From the NCBI GenBank assembly GCA_034423775.1, contig CP139918.1, positions 2,790,001 to 2,854,000 of the forward strand: a stretch of DNA of 64,000 nucleotides, in the 5' to 3' direction. The notes beneath the pieces are model-generated. The model saw only the letters and a list, made by a program, of their open reading frames with translations. It was not told the DNA's origin and ran no database searches. The translations under genes and the position numbers were made by a program. Origin of the DNA: Alphaproteobacteria bacterium US3C007. Its GTDB lineage: Bacteria; Pseudomonadota; Alphaproteobacteria; Rhodobacterales; Rhodobacteraceae. Positions 17,051-26,524 of the stretch are shown here, piece by piece (the first letter of the stretch is position 1; every line of letters starts with the position of its first letter).

Positions 17051-19234
17051 ATGGATCGCGCAGATATCGTTCACGAGGCTTTTCTTGCCAGAGTGAGTGC
17101 AGGCGAATTTCCCAGTGGTGATGCGCCATACGGCCCTTTGTCTGGCTTTGAGGCCGTTGCGATTTTTCGGGCTCAATGCCTGAGCCGAAATCTTGATCGA
17201 CGGTCGCGCAAAATGCAAAGCGCGGGACAAGGGTTTTATACCATCGGTTCATCCGGGCACGAAGGCATGGCTGCGGTTGCTTCTGCATTACGGCGCGATG
17301 ATATGGCGTTTCTGCATTATCGGGATGGGGCGTTTCAAACGCGCCGTTCTGCAATGGTGCCTGGAACAACGCCTGCTTGGGATATGCTGCTCAGCTTCTC
17401 CACCGCAAAATCGGATCCTTTGTCTGGGGGGCGTCATAAGGTACTTGGATCCAAGGCTATGAACATCCCGCCCCAAACCTCTACAATTGCCAGTCACCTT
17501 CCCAAAGCGGTCGGTGCGGCATATTCCATTTCATTGGCCAAACGACATCCACCTGAACACAAAGTTTTGAAGGATGATAGCATTGTCATGTGCTCGTTTG
17601 GTGATGCGTCGGCGAACCATTCCACAGCGCAAGGAGCAATAAACACAGCCTGCTGGACCTCCTATCAATCTGTCCCACTACCTCTATTGTTTGTTTGCGA
17701 AGACAATGATATCGGCATTTCCACGCGCACGCCTCAAGGTTGGATCGGCGCAAGCTTTGCCAATAAACCAGGTCTGAAATACTTCAAAGCAAACGGCCTT
17801 GATCTATTTGACACTTTTTGCGTAGCACAGGCAGCTGCAGAATATGTCCGCAAAAGAAAAAAACCCGCATTTTTACATCTGTCGCTGGTTCGCCTTTACG
17901 GTCATGCAGGTGCAGATTTGCAACAAACTTATCTGGCGAAAAGTATATTTGAGGAATGGGAGCAAAACGATCCGCTGCTGCATTCGGCGCGCTTGCTTAC
18001 CGAAAGCGGCGTTCTAACGGCCGACGAGGTTCTTTCAATATATATTGAGACTGAAGAGCAATGCGCTCGAGTCGCTGAGGAGGTGATTCAACAACAACGT
18101 CTGTCTACATCGCAGGAGGTCATGGCCTCTATTGTGCCACCCAAAAGAGAATGTAAGCTCACCAACGGTCCATCTGAAGAGGCACGAGAGACTGCATTCG
18201 GTAGCGACATACAACAAATGGAAAAACCTCAAAATATGTCGAGGTTGATAAACTGGGCATTAACCGATCTTATGCTCGAATATCCTGAAATTATAATGAT
18301 GGGCGAAGACGTGGGCCGTAAAGGAGGCGTTTATGGTGTGACACAAAAGCTTTGTGATCGTTTCGGTCAGGATCGGGTGATCGACACGTTGCTAGATGAG
18401 CAATCCATACTCGGGTTGGCTATCGGTCTGGCCCATAACGGGTTTATTCCGCTGCCTGAGATCCAGTTCTTGGCTTATTTCCACAACGCCGAAGATCAAA
18501 TTCGCGGCGAAGCCGCAACGCTCTCTTTTTTTTCCAATGGACAATTCACAAACCCTATGGTGCTGCGCATAGCGGGACTGGGTTACCAAAAAGGGTTCGG
18601 TGGGCATTTCCATAACGATAATTCGCTTGCAGTCTTGCGCGATATCCCTGGTGTGATCGTTGCTTGCCCATCCCACGGTGCCGACGCTGTTAAAATGCTG
18701 CGCGAATGCTTGCGACTAGCGCGCGAAGAACAGCGGGTTGTGGTGTTTGTAGAACCCATCGCGCTGTATCCAATGCGTGACTTGCACGATGAAAAAGACG
18801 GCGGTTGGATGCACACTTACCCCGCAATGGATGAAAGCGTTTCATTGGGTGAAGTTGGCGTTACAGGCAATGGCCCTTTGGCTATCATCACTTATGGCAA
18901 TGGTCATTATTTATCACAACAAGCCGCTAAAGTTCTGAAACAACAAGGGATTGAAATACGTATTGTCGACATCCGCTGGATTGCCCCTCTTCCTGCCGAG
19001 GGCATATTATCCGCCATTGACGGTGCACAAAAAGTTCTGGTCGTAGATGAATGTCGCGGAACCGGTGGCCAGGCCGAAGCCTTATTTGCGATGCTTACGG
19101 AACGCAGCGATCTCCCCGTGTCACGTCTTGCTGCGGAAGACAGCTTTATCGCGACGGGTCCAGCATATGCCGCCACAATGCCCAGTCGTGAGAGTATAAT
19201 CGCGGCTGCTACGAAGCTTTGGAATACATTATGA
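17051..19234 (+). CDS. fused E1 alpha-beta 2-oxoacid dehydrogenase
   Basis: A 727-residue thiamine-diphosphate enzyme joining E1 alpha (about residues 1-360) and E1 beta (about 395-727). The ThDP motif appears as GDASANHSTAQGAINTA, with Ala in place of the second Gly of GDG. The beta half shows GEDVGRKGGVYGVT and the LDEQSILGLAIGLA cofactor-activating Glu region. Both halves resemble branched-chain 2-oxoacid dehydrogenase E1. No E2 or E3 gene is nearby, so it must use subunits encoded elsewhere or act with an unusual acceptor. The ATGA overlap with the FabD-like gene points to translational coupling. A role on 2-oxoadipate or a branched 2-oxoacid is inferred from gcdH beside it. Confidence 0.85.
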   Translation: MDRADIVHEAFLARVSAGEFPSGDAPYGPLSGFEAVAIFRAQCLSRNLDRRSRKMQSAGQGFYTIGSSGHEGMAAVASALRRDDMAFLHYRDGAFQTRRSAMVPGTTPAWDMLLSFSTAKSDPLSGGRHKVLGSKAMNIPPQTSTIASHLPKAVGAAYSISLAKRHPPEHKVLKDDSIVMCSFGDASANHSTAQGAINTACWTSYQSVPLPLLFVCEDNDIGISTRTPQGWIGASFANKPGLKYFKANGLDLFDTFCVAQAAAEYVRKRKKPAFLHLSLVRLYGHAGADLQQTYLAKSIFEEWEQNDPLLHSARLLTESGVLTADEVLSIYIETEEQCARVAEEVIQQQRLSTSQEVMASIVPPKRECKLTNGPSEEARETAFGSDIQQMEKPQNMSRLINWALTDLMLEYPEIIMMGEDVGRKGGVYGVTQKLCDRFGQDRVIDTLLDEQSILGLAIGLAHNGFIPLPEIQFLAYFHNAEDQIRGEAATLSFFSNGQFTNPMVLRIAGLGYQKGFGGHFHNDNSLAVLRDIPGVIVACPSHGADAVKMLRECLRLAREEQRVVVFVEPIALYPMRDLHDEKDGGWMHTYPAMDESVSLGEVGVTGNGPLAIITYGNGHYLSQQAAKVLKQQGIEIRIVDIRWIAPLPAEGILSAIDGAQKVLVVDECRGTGGQAEALFAMLTERSDLPVSRLAAEDSFIATGPAYAATMPSRESIIAAATKLWNTL

Positions 19235-20253
19235 AACAAACCGCAGTTGTTATCGCGCCTGGCCGGGGCACTTATAATAAAAACGAACTCGGTTATTTGA
19301 AACGGCATCACTCGAACGCTCCAAATCTTGACCAATTTGATGCTTACCGCGCCACGCTTGGCCAAAAAAAAATCAGTGAGCTAGATACGTTTCCCCAATT
19401 TTCGGGTCCCACGCATACGCGCGGTGACAATGCGGCACCGCTTATTTATGCCTGCGCCTATTCTGATTTTGTTTCCATTGATCGTGATCTTTTCGATATT
19501 GTAGGGATAACGGGCAATTCCATGGGTTGGTATATCGCGTTGGCTTGCGCGGGTGCACTTGATCCCATGGGTGGGATGCAGGTTGTCAACACCATGGGAA
19601 AGCTTATGCAAGATCACATGATTGGTGGCCAACTGATCTATCCTTTTCTAGACGATAATTGGCAAGAAATTCCCGGCAGACGCGACAATTTGCTGTCTGA
19701 AGTCGCCACGATCAACGCCCGCCCAGATCACGATCTGGGCCTATCCATTGATCTTGGTGGCATGTTGGTACTTGCGGGAAACGAGGCAGGTTTGAGCGCA
19801 TTTGAAAGATCAGTCCCAGCTTTACAGGGGCGTTTCCCGATGCGCCTACAAAATCATGCAGGTTTTCATACCCATTTGCAAAGACCTATTTCCAAACTTG
19901 GCTTTGACGCGCTTTCAGAGCAGCTATTTGTCCAACCGACCACCCCGCTCATTGATGGTCGTGGTGCAATTTGGTATCCCAACTCGACAGATATTAGCGC
20001 GCTATATAACTACACGCTAGGGCATCAGGTTGTTGAACCTTATGACTTTACGGCAGCTATTCGCACAGCGGCGCGTGAATTTATGCCAGATGTTTTTATC
20101 GTTTTGGGCCCAGGCACCACGCTTGGCGGTGCTACGGCTCAAGCTCTTATTCGGGCGAATTGGAGAGGATGGCGCTCAAAAGTAGATTTTCAACAGGAAT
20201 CTCAAACTCAGCCTAGACTTTTGTTACAGGCTAAAATGCACGCCTCAGATTGA
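19231..20253 (+). CDS. FabD-like ACP S-acyltransferase
   Basis: A 340-residue protein of the malonyl-transferase fold. The nucleophile elbow reads TGNSMGWYIAL, equivalent to the GHSLG of FabD with His replaced by Asn, and a histidine partner is visible in AGFHTHLQRP. I start at the ATG that overlaps the E1 stop codon (ATGA) rather than four codons upstream. It is longer than FabD and lacks any attached acyl-carrier domain. Strict coupling to a fused E1 suggests transfer of an acyl group between carrier and CoA, but no ACP or E2 gene is adjacent. Not the housekeeping fabD. Confidence 0.75.
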   Translation: MKQTAVVIAPGRGTYNKNELGYLKRHHSNAPNLDQFDAYRATLGQKKISELDTFPQFSGPTHTRGDNAAPLIYACAYSDFVSIDRDLFDIVGITGNSMGWYIALACAGALDPMGGMQVVNTMGKLMQDHMIGGQLIYPFLDDNWQEIPGRRDNLLSEVATINARPDHDLGLSIDLGGMLVLAGNEAGLSAFERSVPALQGRFPMRLQNHAGFHTHLQRPISKLGFDALSEQLFVQPTTPLIDGRGAIWYPNSTDISALYNYTLGHQVVEPYDFTAAIRTAAREFMPDVFIVLGPGTTLGGATAQALIRANWRGWRSKVDFQQESQTQPRLLLQAKMHASD

Positions 20254-20404
20254 TTGCGTTATACAATGAGCATTTAAACATCAGAAACGATTTAAATCGC
20301 AAGTCAATGGCGGCTAAGTTTACCGGTTGCGTTATAAGGGCCTGTCAGATCTTACCAGAATAAACCGTCTTGCCATACTGTCTTCGGTAATTAGCAATTA
20401 GGCT

Positions 20405-21109
20405 ATGTCCAAGCAAATTTCATTCCGCTATTTCAAAATCTGCCCTGAGATCACCCAACTTGCAGTTATGCTTTATGTGTGGTTTCCGCTTTCACTGAGA
20501 AATGTAGAAGACCTGCTTTATGAGCGTGGAGCAGATTTAAGCTATGACTCTGTCCGGTACTGGTGGCATAGGTTTGGCTCTCAATTTGCAAACCAGATCA
20601 AAAAGAGACGAGCAGGGGGTATGCAGTCAAGCAACTGTAAGTGGCACCTTGATGAAGCCTTTGTGAAGATAATTGGTGAAAGGCATGACCTCTGGCGTGC
20701 AGTTGATCATGAGGGCGAGGTGCTAGAAAGCTACGTCACCAAAAAGAGAGACAAGAAAGCCGCGTTAAAGTTCATGAAAAAAGCCATGCGGCGCCATGGA
20801 TCACCCAATGAGATCGTTACAGATAAGCTTCGGTCCTACAGCGCAGCAGCAAAAGAGCTGGGCTGTTTAGAAAAGCAAGTTACCGGGCGGTGGGCGAACA
20901 ACCGAGCTGAGAATTCACATTTACCCTTCCGAAGACGAGAAAGGGCAATGCTTCGGTTTAAGCGAATTCACAGCCTCCAAAAGTTCGCCTCAACCCACGC
21001 CTCATTTTACAATCACTTCAATTCACAAAAGCCCCTCTCCAAGCGCAGTAGTTTCAAGCTAAACCGTGACGCGGCTCTCACCGAGTGGCGCTCTCTTATC
21101 GTTTCATAA
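20405..21109 (+). CDS. IS6-family (IS240/IS26-like) DDE transposase
   Basis: A 234-residue transposase, the usual length for IS6. The DDE triad is intact: Asp in KWHLDEAFVKI (about residue 80), Asp in EIVTDKLRSY (about 140) and Glu in NNRAENSHLPFRRRER (about 175). The N-terminal helical region with YDSVRYWWHRFG matches the family. It sits at the boundary between the gcdH block and the minus-strand uptake operon, which differ visibly in base composition. It appears full length and possibly active. Confidence 0.9.
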   Translation: MSKQISFRYFKICPEITQLAVMLYVWFPLSLRNVEDLLYERGADLSYDSVRYWWHRFGSQFANQIKKRRAGGMQSSNCKWHLDEAFVKIIGERHDLWRAVDHEGEVLESYVTKKRDKKAALKFMKKAMRRHGSPNEIVTDKLRSYSAAAKELGCLEKQVTGRWANNRAENSHLPFRRRERAMLRFKRIHSLQKFASTHASFYNHFNSQKPLSKRSSFKLNRDAALTEWRSLIVS

Positions 21110-21123
21110 AGTGCACGCTCCCT

Positions 21124-21183
21124 AGGCTTCTGATGCTTGAGCGAATTGGTCTAAAAGCAATATCTTCAGGCTTCTGATGCTTG
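21124..21183. repeat. 16-bp direct repeat beside the IS element
   Basis: AGGCTTCTGATGCTTG occurs at 21124-21139 and again at 21168-21183, a perfect direct repeat with a 44-base period downstream of the transposase. It could be a local duplication inside the IS right end. Confidence 0.7.
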
Positions 21184-21266
21184 GGCTACTTTGTCTGACA
21201 GCACTGCTAAGACAGTTTCCCGTAGCGTTGTGGGTGCCTATATTGAAAGGCGCTACGTTTTTAATC

Positions 21267-22124
21267 CTATTGTTCCAGTCTATCCGCAATCGCTGCGATC
21301 CGGTACATCTCACGCATAACCGGTTTTTCTATCAATTTGCCGTCGATCACAATCAGACCCGTATCCGCGTTCTCAAATTCGTTAATAATGCGACGGGCGC
21401 GATCAATTTGCGCAATGCTCGGTGTGAACACTTCATTCAGCGCAGCAATCTGTTTGGGATGCACGGAGCCCTTACCCGAAAAGCCCAAGTCGCGAACTTT
21501 TTTGGCCTCAACGCGCATCCCTTCAGAGTCATCAAGATCAAGGAATGGCACATCAATCACGTCTAATCCGGCGGCTGCAGCGGCATGCACCACGCGCGAG
21601 CGTGCATAGATCATCGCGTCAAATGTGTTTTGGCACCGCAGTTCAGCCGCCATATCAACGCCGCCAAAAAACATTGCATCAATTCGGTCCGAAGATTTGG
21701 CAATCTCAAACGCCGCTTCAAGCCCCTCATTGGTTTCAATAATAACGTGCAACCGCGTTGTATGGCCCGCTTCTGTTAACAATTGATCCAAAATCACCAC
21801 TTCGTCTGGCGTACGCAGCTTGGGCATCATCAAGGCGGGTGGCGGGGTCTTGCTGTTTAAGACGGCGTTCACATCCTCGATCCCAAAGCGTTCGCGCATC
21901 GAGTTGATGCGTAGGATCCGCTCGACACCGTCATCGGATTGCGGGGTTTCAAACAGCGCCAAAGCTTTTTGCCGCGCTTCGGCTTTGTCTTTTGGGGCAA
22001 TCCCGTCTTCAAGTTCAACGCACACGATATCTGTGCCCGAGGCCAGCGCTTTTGGGAACATGTCAGGGCGTAAGCCTGGTGTGAAAATGAAACTGCGGCG
22101 CGGGCGAATAATCCGGTTTGTCAT
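21267..22124 (-). CDS. HpcH/HpaI (CitE-type) CoA-ester lyase
   Basis: A 285-residue TIM-barrel lyase of the CitE / malyl-CoA lyase / citramalyl-CoA lyase group. It starts RPRRSFIFTPGLRPDMFPKA, has the metal- and CoA-binding VCVELEDGIAPKDKAEAR segment (about residues 34-51) and ends with GKGSVHPKQIAALNEVF. These enzymes cleave or condense 3-hydroxy-acyl-CoA dicarboxylates. It is the last gene of the minus-strand operon, 12 bases after the aldehyde dehydrogenase gene, so its substrate should be a late intermediate of that pathway. Confidence 0.88.
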   Translation of the reverse strand: MTNRIIRPRRSFIFTPGLRPDMFPKALASGTDIVCVELEDGIAPKDKAEARQKALALFETPQSDDGVERILRINSMRERFGIEDVNAVLNSKTPPPALMMPKLRTPDEVVILDQLLTEAGHTTRLHVIIETNEGLEAAFEIAKSSDRIDAMFFGGVDMAAELRCQNTFDAMIYARSRVVHAAAAAGLDVIDVPFLDLDDSEGMRVEAKKVRDLGFSGKGSVHPKQIAALNEVFTPSIAQIDRARRIINEFENADTGLIVIDGKLIEKPVMREMYRIAAIADRLEQ

Positions 22125-22136
22125 GTCAGATGCCTT

Positions 22137-23564
22137 TCAGGTGATGCCATGCAGCGTTTTTGTTTCAAGATAATCTTCCAGCCCCATTGACCCGCCTTCG
22201 CGGCCATTGCCCGATTGCTTATAGCCGCCAAAGGGGGACCCGTAATTGAAGCCCCCCCCGTTGACGTGAATGGCGCCAGCGCGCAGGCGCGCGGAAACAC
22301 GCTCGGCACGAGCCGCGCTGCCAGTTTGCACATAAGCGGCCAGACCGTAGGGCGTGTCATTGGCAATCGCAATCGCCTCATCTTCATTTTCAAAGGGAAT
22401 GATCACCAAAACGGGACCAAATATTTCTTCCTGCGCAATCGCCATATCGTTGGAGACATCTGCAAAGATCGTTGGCTTCACATACCACCCAATTTCACAG
22501 CCTTCGGGTTTGCCGGGACCGCCTGCCAATAAGGTTGCCCCCTCGGCAAGCCCCTTATGGATCATGGCTTGCACACGTTCATATTGAATACGGTCAAAGA
22601 GAGGGCCGATATGATCACCCGCCTGCGCCGGATCCCCGACCGCCGTTGCTTCTGCCGCCCGCTTTGCGATTTTGAGCACCTCGTCATAACACGCGCGCTC
22701 GACCAAAAGCCGGGTTGGAGCATCGCAAGATTGTCCGGTGTTAAACATGCATTCACCGACCGAGGCGGTAACGCGCTCTGCAAGGTCGCAATCTGCAAAG
22801 ACGAGGTTGGGTGATTTGCCACCCAGCTCAAGCGTCACCCTTTTGACGGTTTCGGCGGCATCCTGCGTGACGGCTGCCCCGGCACGCGTTGATCCGGTAA
22901 ACGACATCATCTGAACATCGCGGTGACGCGACAGCGCCGAGCCAACCGTGTCTCCAAGGCCATTGATTAGGTTAAACACTCCAGCTGGATAGCCGGCCTC
23001 ATGAATAATTTCTGCATAGATCATTGCGGAAATCGGCGTATGCTCGGAAGGTTTTAAAATACAGGTACAGCCCGTGGCCAGTGCCGGAATAACCTTAAGC
23101 GCGATCTGATTCATCGGCCAATTCCAAGGCGTAATCAGCCCACAAACGCCAATCGGTTCGCGTATCAAAATATCGCTATTGGATAAAACGGAGCGCTCTT
23201 CAAGCGTTTCAAGCGCCTCTATGAAGCCAATAAGATGGCCAATCGCGGCATCGGCCTGCGCGTCGCGCGCCATGCTAATCGGGGCGCCCATCTCTATGCG
23301 CATCGCCTGTGCAAGATCCTCGAACCTCTTTTCAGTGACAGCTTTCAACGCTTTGAGAAGCGCCAAGCGATCGGCTTTGCTGGTTAAAGAAAAGCTATCA
23401 AAGGCAGATTTTGCGGCGGCGACCGCGCTGTCCACATCCGCTGAATTGCCCAAGGCGACCGTTCCAATTTGTTCTTCCGTGGCAGGATTCAGAACTGGCA
23501 TTGAGGCTTCTGAGATTGGGTTAACCCACTGCCCAGAGATATAAAAGTTTGAAAGGTTTTTCAT
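22137..23564 (-). CDS. NAD-dependent aldehyde dehydrogenase
   Basis: A 475-residue aldehyde dehydrogenase with all key elements: NAD loop SFTGSTRAGAAV, general-base Glu in VTLELGGKSPNLVF and the catalytic Cys in FNTGQSCDAPTRLL. It resembles the broad-specificity branch that includes betaine-aldehyde and gamma-aminobutyraldehyde dehydrogenases. It lies in the operon with an iron alcohol dehydrogenase, so the pair probably converts an alcohol to its acid in two steps. It starts six bases downstream of the AhpD-like gene's stop codon. Confidence 0.92.
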   Translation of the reverse strand: MKNLSNFYISGQWVNPISEASMPVLNPATEEQIGTVALGNSADVDSAVAAAKSAFDSFSLTSKADRLALLKALKAVTEKRFEDLAQAMRIEMGAPISMARDAQADAAIGHLIGFIEALETLEERSVLSNSDILIREPIGVCGLITPWNWPMNQIALKVIPALATGCTCILKPSEHTPISAMIYAEIIHEAGYPAGVFNLINGLGDTVGSALSRHRDVQMMSFTGSTRAGAAVTQDAAETVKRVTLELGGKSPNLVFADCDLAERVTASVGECMFNTGQSCDAPTRLLVERACYDEVLKIAKRAAEATAVGDPAQAGDHIGPLFDRIQYERVQAMIHKGLAEGATLLAGGPGKPEGCEIGWYVKPTIFADVSNDMAIAQEEIFGPVLVIIPFENEDEAIAIANDTPYGLAAYVQTGSAARAERVSARLRAGAIHVNGGGFNYGSPFGGYKQSGNGREGGSMGLEDYLETKTLHGIT

Positions 23565-23570
23565 CTGATT

Positions 23571-24125
23571 TTATCCCGATTTTTTCCAGGCGTAGTGTTC
23601 ATATTGCTTATCAATAGGTGTACGTACCAAATGGTTGACGTAGTTGCTGATCGTTTTTTGAGCCAAGCCCAGCACAACCTCCAACAAATTCTGATGAGTG
23701 AAACCGGCGCTTAGGAACTTTGAGATTTCAGAGTCACCTGCGTGCCCATGATTGCGCAACAACAGCAAAGTAAAATCGCGTAAAGCTTCGAGCTGGGCCG
23801 TGGGAAGAGCTTTTTCGTTGCGCAGAGCATTTGATATCGCCTTATCAATCTTCATAGCCTTGGCCATGTAAGTATGCGCTGGAACACAGAAATGACATTG
23901 ATTTTCGACATTGATGCTCTGCCAAACCACAGTTTTTTCTTCATTCGTAAAGCTTGTGGCCATGAATACTTTGTGCAGTGCAGCATATGCTGTCAGCGTT
24001 TCTGGAGAATCTGCGGTTACGGCGTAAAACCCATTTGGCCCCGAATGCTCACGCAATTGCCGCAAGAGTGGTTTGCTTTTCTCTGGGGCTGTTTCAACAT
24101 CGTGCTTTTGGAATGCGCTGTACAT
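23571..24125 (-). CDS. carboxymuconolactone decarboxylase/AhpD-like protein
   Basis: A 184-residue all-helical protein of the AhpD-like/CMD fold. The C-x-x-C redox motif with following His is present as CHFCVPAH (about residues 92-99), as in alkylhydroperoxidase and thiol-disulfide-type members. It is likely a small oxidoreductase or peroxidase that protects the operon's enzymes or handles a reactive intermediate. It sits between the iron alcohol dehydrogenase and aldehyde dehydrogenase genes. Its precise role in the pathway is unclear. Confidence 0.8.
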   Translation of the reverse strand: MYSAFQKHDVETAPEKSKPLLRQLREHSGPNGFYAVTADSPETLTAYAALHKVFMATSFTNEEKTVVWQSINVENQCHFCVPAHTYMAKAMKIDKAISNALRNEKALPTAQLEALRDFTLLLLRNHGHAGDSEISKFLSAGFTHQNLLEVVLGLAQKTISNYVNHLVRTPIDKQYEHYAWKKSG

Positions 24126-24145
24126 TATTCGGTTTTTTCCTTCCC

Positions 24146-25339
24146 TTAGCGTGCTTTAGCCAAAGCGCTTTCTACCAAAAGCTCCATTTCGGCGCGGCTC
24201 GCGGTTCTGGGGTTTGTACCTGCCGCGCTATCTTGCATTGCCTTTTCAGCGATGCGGCTGGCACAATCTGCGGGCACCCCGATTTCACTTAAAGAACGTG
24301 GGATATTGATATCGTTAAGAAGGCGCTCAACCTCTATAATGAAGGCGTCAACTGATGCATCTGTGAGGCCCATGGCATCCGCCATACGCTTTACCTTGTG
24401 CTCCATACCCGGCAAGTTGAACCGCAGAATAACTGGCAATATGATTGCGTTGGTGAGCCCGTGCTGTGTATTGAATTCAGCCCCCACCATGTGCGAGATC
24501 GCGTGCACATGTCCCAAGCCTTTTTGGAAAGCGATCCCGGCAAGGCAAGATCCGACAAGCATGCCACCACGCGCGGCCATGTTCTCCGGCGCGCGTACTG
24601 CCACCGGTAACCATTTTGCGACCAGAGCCAGCCCTTCCAGTGCAAGGCCATCACACAGTGGATGAAAACCCGGCACGCAATAGGCCTCAATTGCATGCAC
24701 CATGGCATCCGCGCCGGTCCAGGCGGTCAGATTGCCAGGCAGGCCAAGGGTCAGTTCTGGGTCAAGCAGCGCCAAAGATGGTTTCAATTGCGGATGGTAG
24801 ATGCAGAATTTCATGCCTTTACCCGTATGGGTGACCATCGCCGTACTTTCAGTTTCGGCGCCAGTTCCGGCCGTGGTCGGAATGGTGATCAGCGTTGGAA
24901 ACGCTTGATCAGGGCCAATATCTGCCGGCTCGGATTCCCATTCAAACTCCCAAAGATCTCTGTCATTTCTGGCGGTAAGGCAGATGGCCTTGCCTCCATC
25001 CATCGCACTGCCGCCTCCAATCGCAATGATCGCATCGTGATTGCCCGAGCGGAATTTATCGCGCCCGGCGCCAATTTCATCATCGCGCGGGTTTGGCGAT
25101 ATTTCCGAAAACAAGCCAGCGGACACGCCTGCGTCAGACAAAACCCTCTGCAACCTTGAAATGAAAGGCAAATCTCGGCTGCCTTTATCGGTGACGATCA
25201 AGGGGTTTTTCAGCCCCAGCGCCGCGCAGTGTTGTCCAATTTCCCCCAGACGGCCCGGCCCATACGCGATGGGTATTGGGAAGGTCCAATCCTGTGGTTC
25301 CAAAATGTTGGCGTCAGTCATGCTATCTACTGCTTTCAT
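24146..25339 (-). CDS. iron-containing alcohol dehydrogenase
   Basis: A 397-residue group III alcohol dehydrogenase. The NAD(P) motif GGGSAMDGGKAI is at about residues 103-114. The metal-site region WTGADAMVHAIEAYCVPGFHP and the downstream HVHAISHMVGAEFNTQHG supply Asp and three His. An alternative ATG lies six codons in, but neither has a strong ribosome-binding site. The start codon sits just after the stop of the GcvT-like gene, so translation is probably coupled. It would oxidise an alcohol (or reduce an aldehyde) of the imported compound. Confidence 0.9.
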   Translation of the reverse strand: MKAVDSMTDANILEPQDWTFPIPIAYGPGRLGEIGQHCAALGLKNPLIVTDKGSRDLPFISRLQRVLSDAGVSAGLFSEISPNPRDDEIGAGRDKFRSGNHDAIIAIGGGSAMDGGKAICLTARNDRDLWEFEWESEPADIGPDQAFPTLITIPTTAGTGAETESTAMVTHTGKGMKFCIYHPQLKPSLALLDPELTLGLPGNLTAWTGADAMVHAIEAYCVPGFHPLCDGLALEGLALVAKWLPVAVRAPENMAARGGMLVGSCLAGIAFQKGLGHVHAISHMVGAEFNTQHGLTNAIILPVILRFNLPGMEHKVKRMADAMGLTDASVDAFIIEVERLLNDINIPRSLSEIGVPADCASRIAEKAMQDSAAGTNPRTASRAEMELLVESALAKAR

Positions 25340-25342
25340 TGA

Positions 25343-26524
25343 TCAGTTCGCAGGGCGTTCCGGGATAGAACGATCCAGCCCGCGTACAATTTTTTTGTCT
25401 GGGTCAAAAAATGGCGGTTGAACGATTTGAGCGTCGTGTAGGCTGCCGTCAGGCAAGCGCATAGCGAGGGTTCTGCCGACCCAATCGCCGCGCGTGTTAA
25501 AATGCACATAGCCAACGCCAAGGCCCAGCGTTGGAGAGGGGATCCCTGCGGTAATGCGCCCAACCTCGCGGCCACCGTCGAAAATCAGCGCGCCTGCAGC
25601 CGGGGTTTTTGTGCTACATGTCACCCCAAAGAGGCAGCAGTGCCTTTCTTTCGTCAAAAGCGCAGTTCGACCGATGAATTCGCCTTTGTCCATGTTAACG
25701 AAAGGTGCCAAGCCAGCCTCAAACGGCGTCATATCCGGCGTGATATCGGTGCCATTTCCAAGAATACCGCCTTCGATCCTGCGGATGGTCAAGGCGTGGG
25801 TGGATGAAAACTCCATGCCATGCGGCGCGCCGCAATCCATCAGATGATCCCAAAGCGCCAGATGATCCGTCTGCGCCCCGTTGCTGTAAATTTCATAGCC
25901 AAGTTCATTGGTGAAACCGGTGCGTGAGACATAGAGCGTTTGACCGCCCAAGTCATAATATCCGGAACGAAAATATTTCATTGTAACGTCAATCGCCCCG
26001 TTTGAGGCGGCCGTCATGACCGCCATCGAGGCCGGCCCTTGAATTTGCAACACGCGACTGCGCGGGTCCCGTATGGTGACGTCTAAGCCCTCGGAATGCG
26101 CCACCAACCAAGCTTCCATTGGGCCATCGGCCTGCACATACCAAAACCGGTCTTCAGCCAACCGAAACATTACCCCATCCATAAAGATGCCGCCTTGCGG
26201 GGTGCAGGCAATTGCGTAATATCCGCGGCCTTCGGTCATTGTTGCAATCTTTCGAGCAAATACTTTTTCTAGAAAAGGAACGGCATCCGGCCCGAAGATT
26301 TCGATCGGCTTTTCAGGCACGTCAAAAATAAGCGCCTTTTGACGCAGACACCAATATTTATCGAGATAATCTTCACCCATATAAATTGTGAAGAACCGCC
26401 CTGCATAAACCCCTTTCACCATTTCTGGTCGGCGTGTGCGTTCGATAAATGGAGATTCCTCAAAACGGCGGGCGCTTATAGCGATATTGTTATGCAAATC
26501 AGAGGCTTCTTGAAGATTGCTCAT
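25343..26524 (-). CDS. GcvT-family (DmdA-related) folate-dependent demethylase, paralogue 1
   Basis: A 393-residue member of the glycine-cleavage T-protein family, with the N-terminal folate-binding domain (IFGPDAVPFLEKV, about residues 77-89), the QGGIFMDG turn, the RTGFTNELGYEIY strand and a C-terminal GcvT_C domain. DMSP demethylase DmdA and sarcosine or dimethylglycine demethylases belong here. It is not a housekeeping gcvT: no gcvH or gcvP is near. Its start overlaps the molybdoenzyme stop (ATGA-type overlap), so the two are translated together. It is closely similar to the protein at 38351-39523. It would transfer a methyl group from an N- or S-methylated substrate to tetrahydrofolate. 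Confidence 0.82.
   Translation of the reverse strand: MSNLQEASDLHNNIAISARRFEESPFIERTRRPEMVKGVYAGRFFTIYMGEDYLDKYWCLRQKALIFDVPEKPIEIFGPDAVPFLEKVFARKIATMTEGRGYYAIACTPQGGIFMDGVMFRLAEDRFWYVQADGPMEAWLVAHSEGLDVTIRDPRSRVLQIQGPASMAVMTAASNGAIDVTMKYFRSGYYDLGGQTLYVSRTGFTNELGYEIYSNGAQTDHLALWDHLMDCGAPHGMEFSSTHALTIRRIEGGILGNGTDITPDMTPFEAGLAPFVNMDKGEFIGRTALLTKERHCCLFGVTCSTKTPAAGALIFDGGREVGRITAGIPSPTLGLGVGYVHFNTRGDWVGRTLAMRLPDGSLHDAQIVQPPFFDPDKKIVRGLDRSIPERPAN

Larger units (their letters stand above)
20342..21201. mobile_element. IS6-family-like insertion sequence
   Basis: One transposase gene with non-coding flanks lies between two unrelated operons. CTGTCAGA at 20342-20349 and its reverse complement TCTGACAG at 21194-21201 are the best terminal inverted-repeat candidates, giving about 860 bp, a normal size for IS6 elements. 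The match is short and I see no clear 8-bp target duplication, so the exact ends are uncertain. Confidence 0.5.

Noticed and set aside
25343..26524. Housekeeping gcvT or confirmed dmdA
   Set aside because: No gcvH/gcvP nearby, and the motifs are only related to DmdA, so no symbol is assigned.
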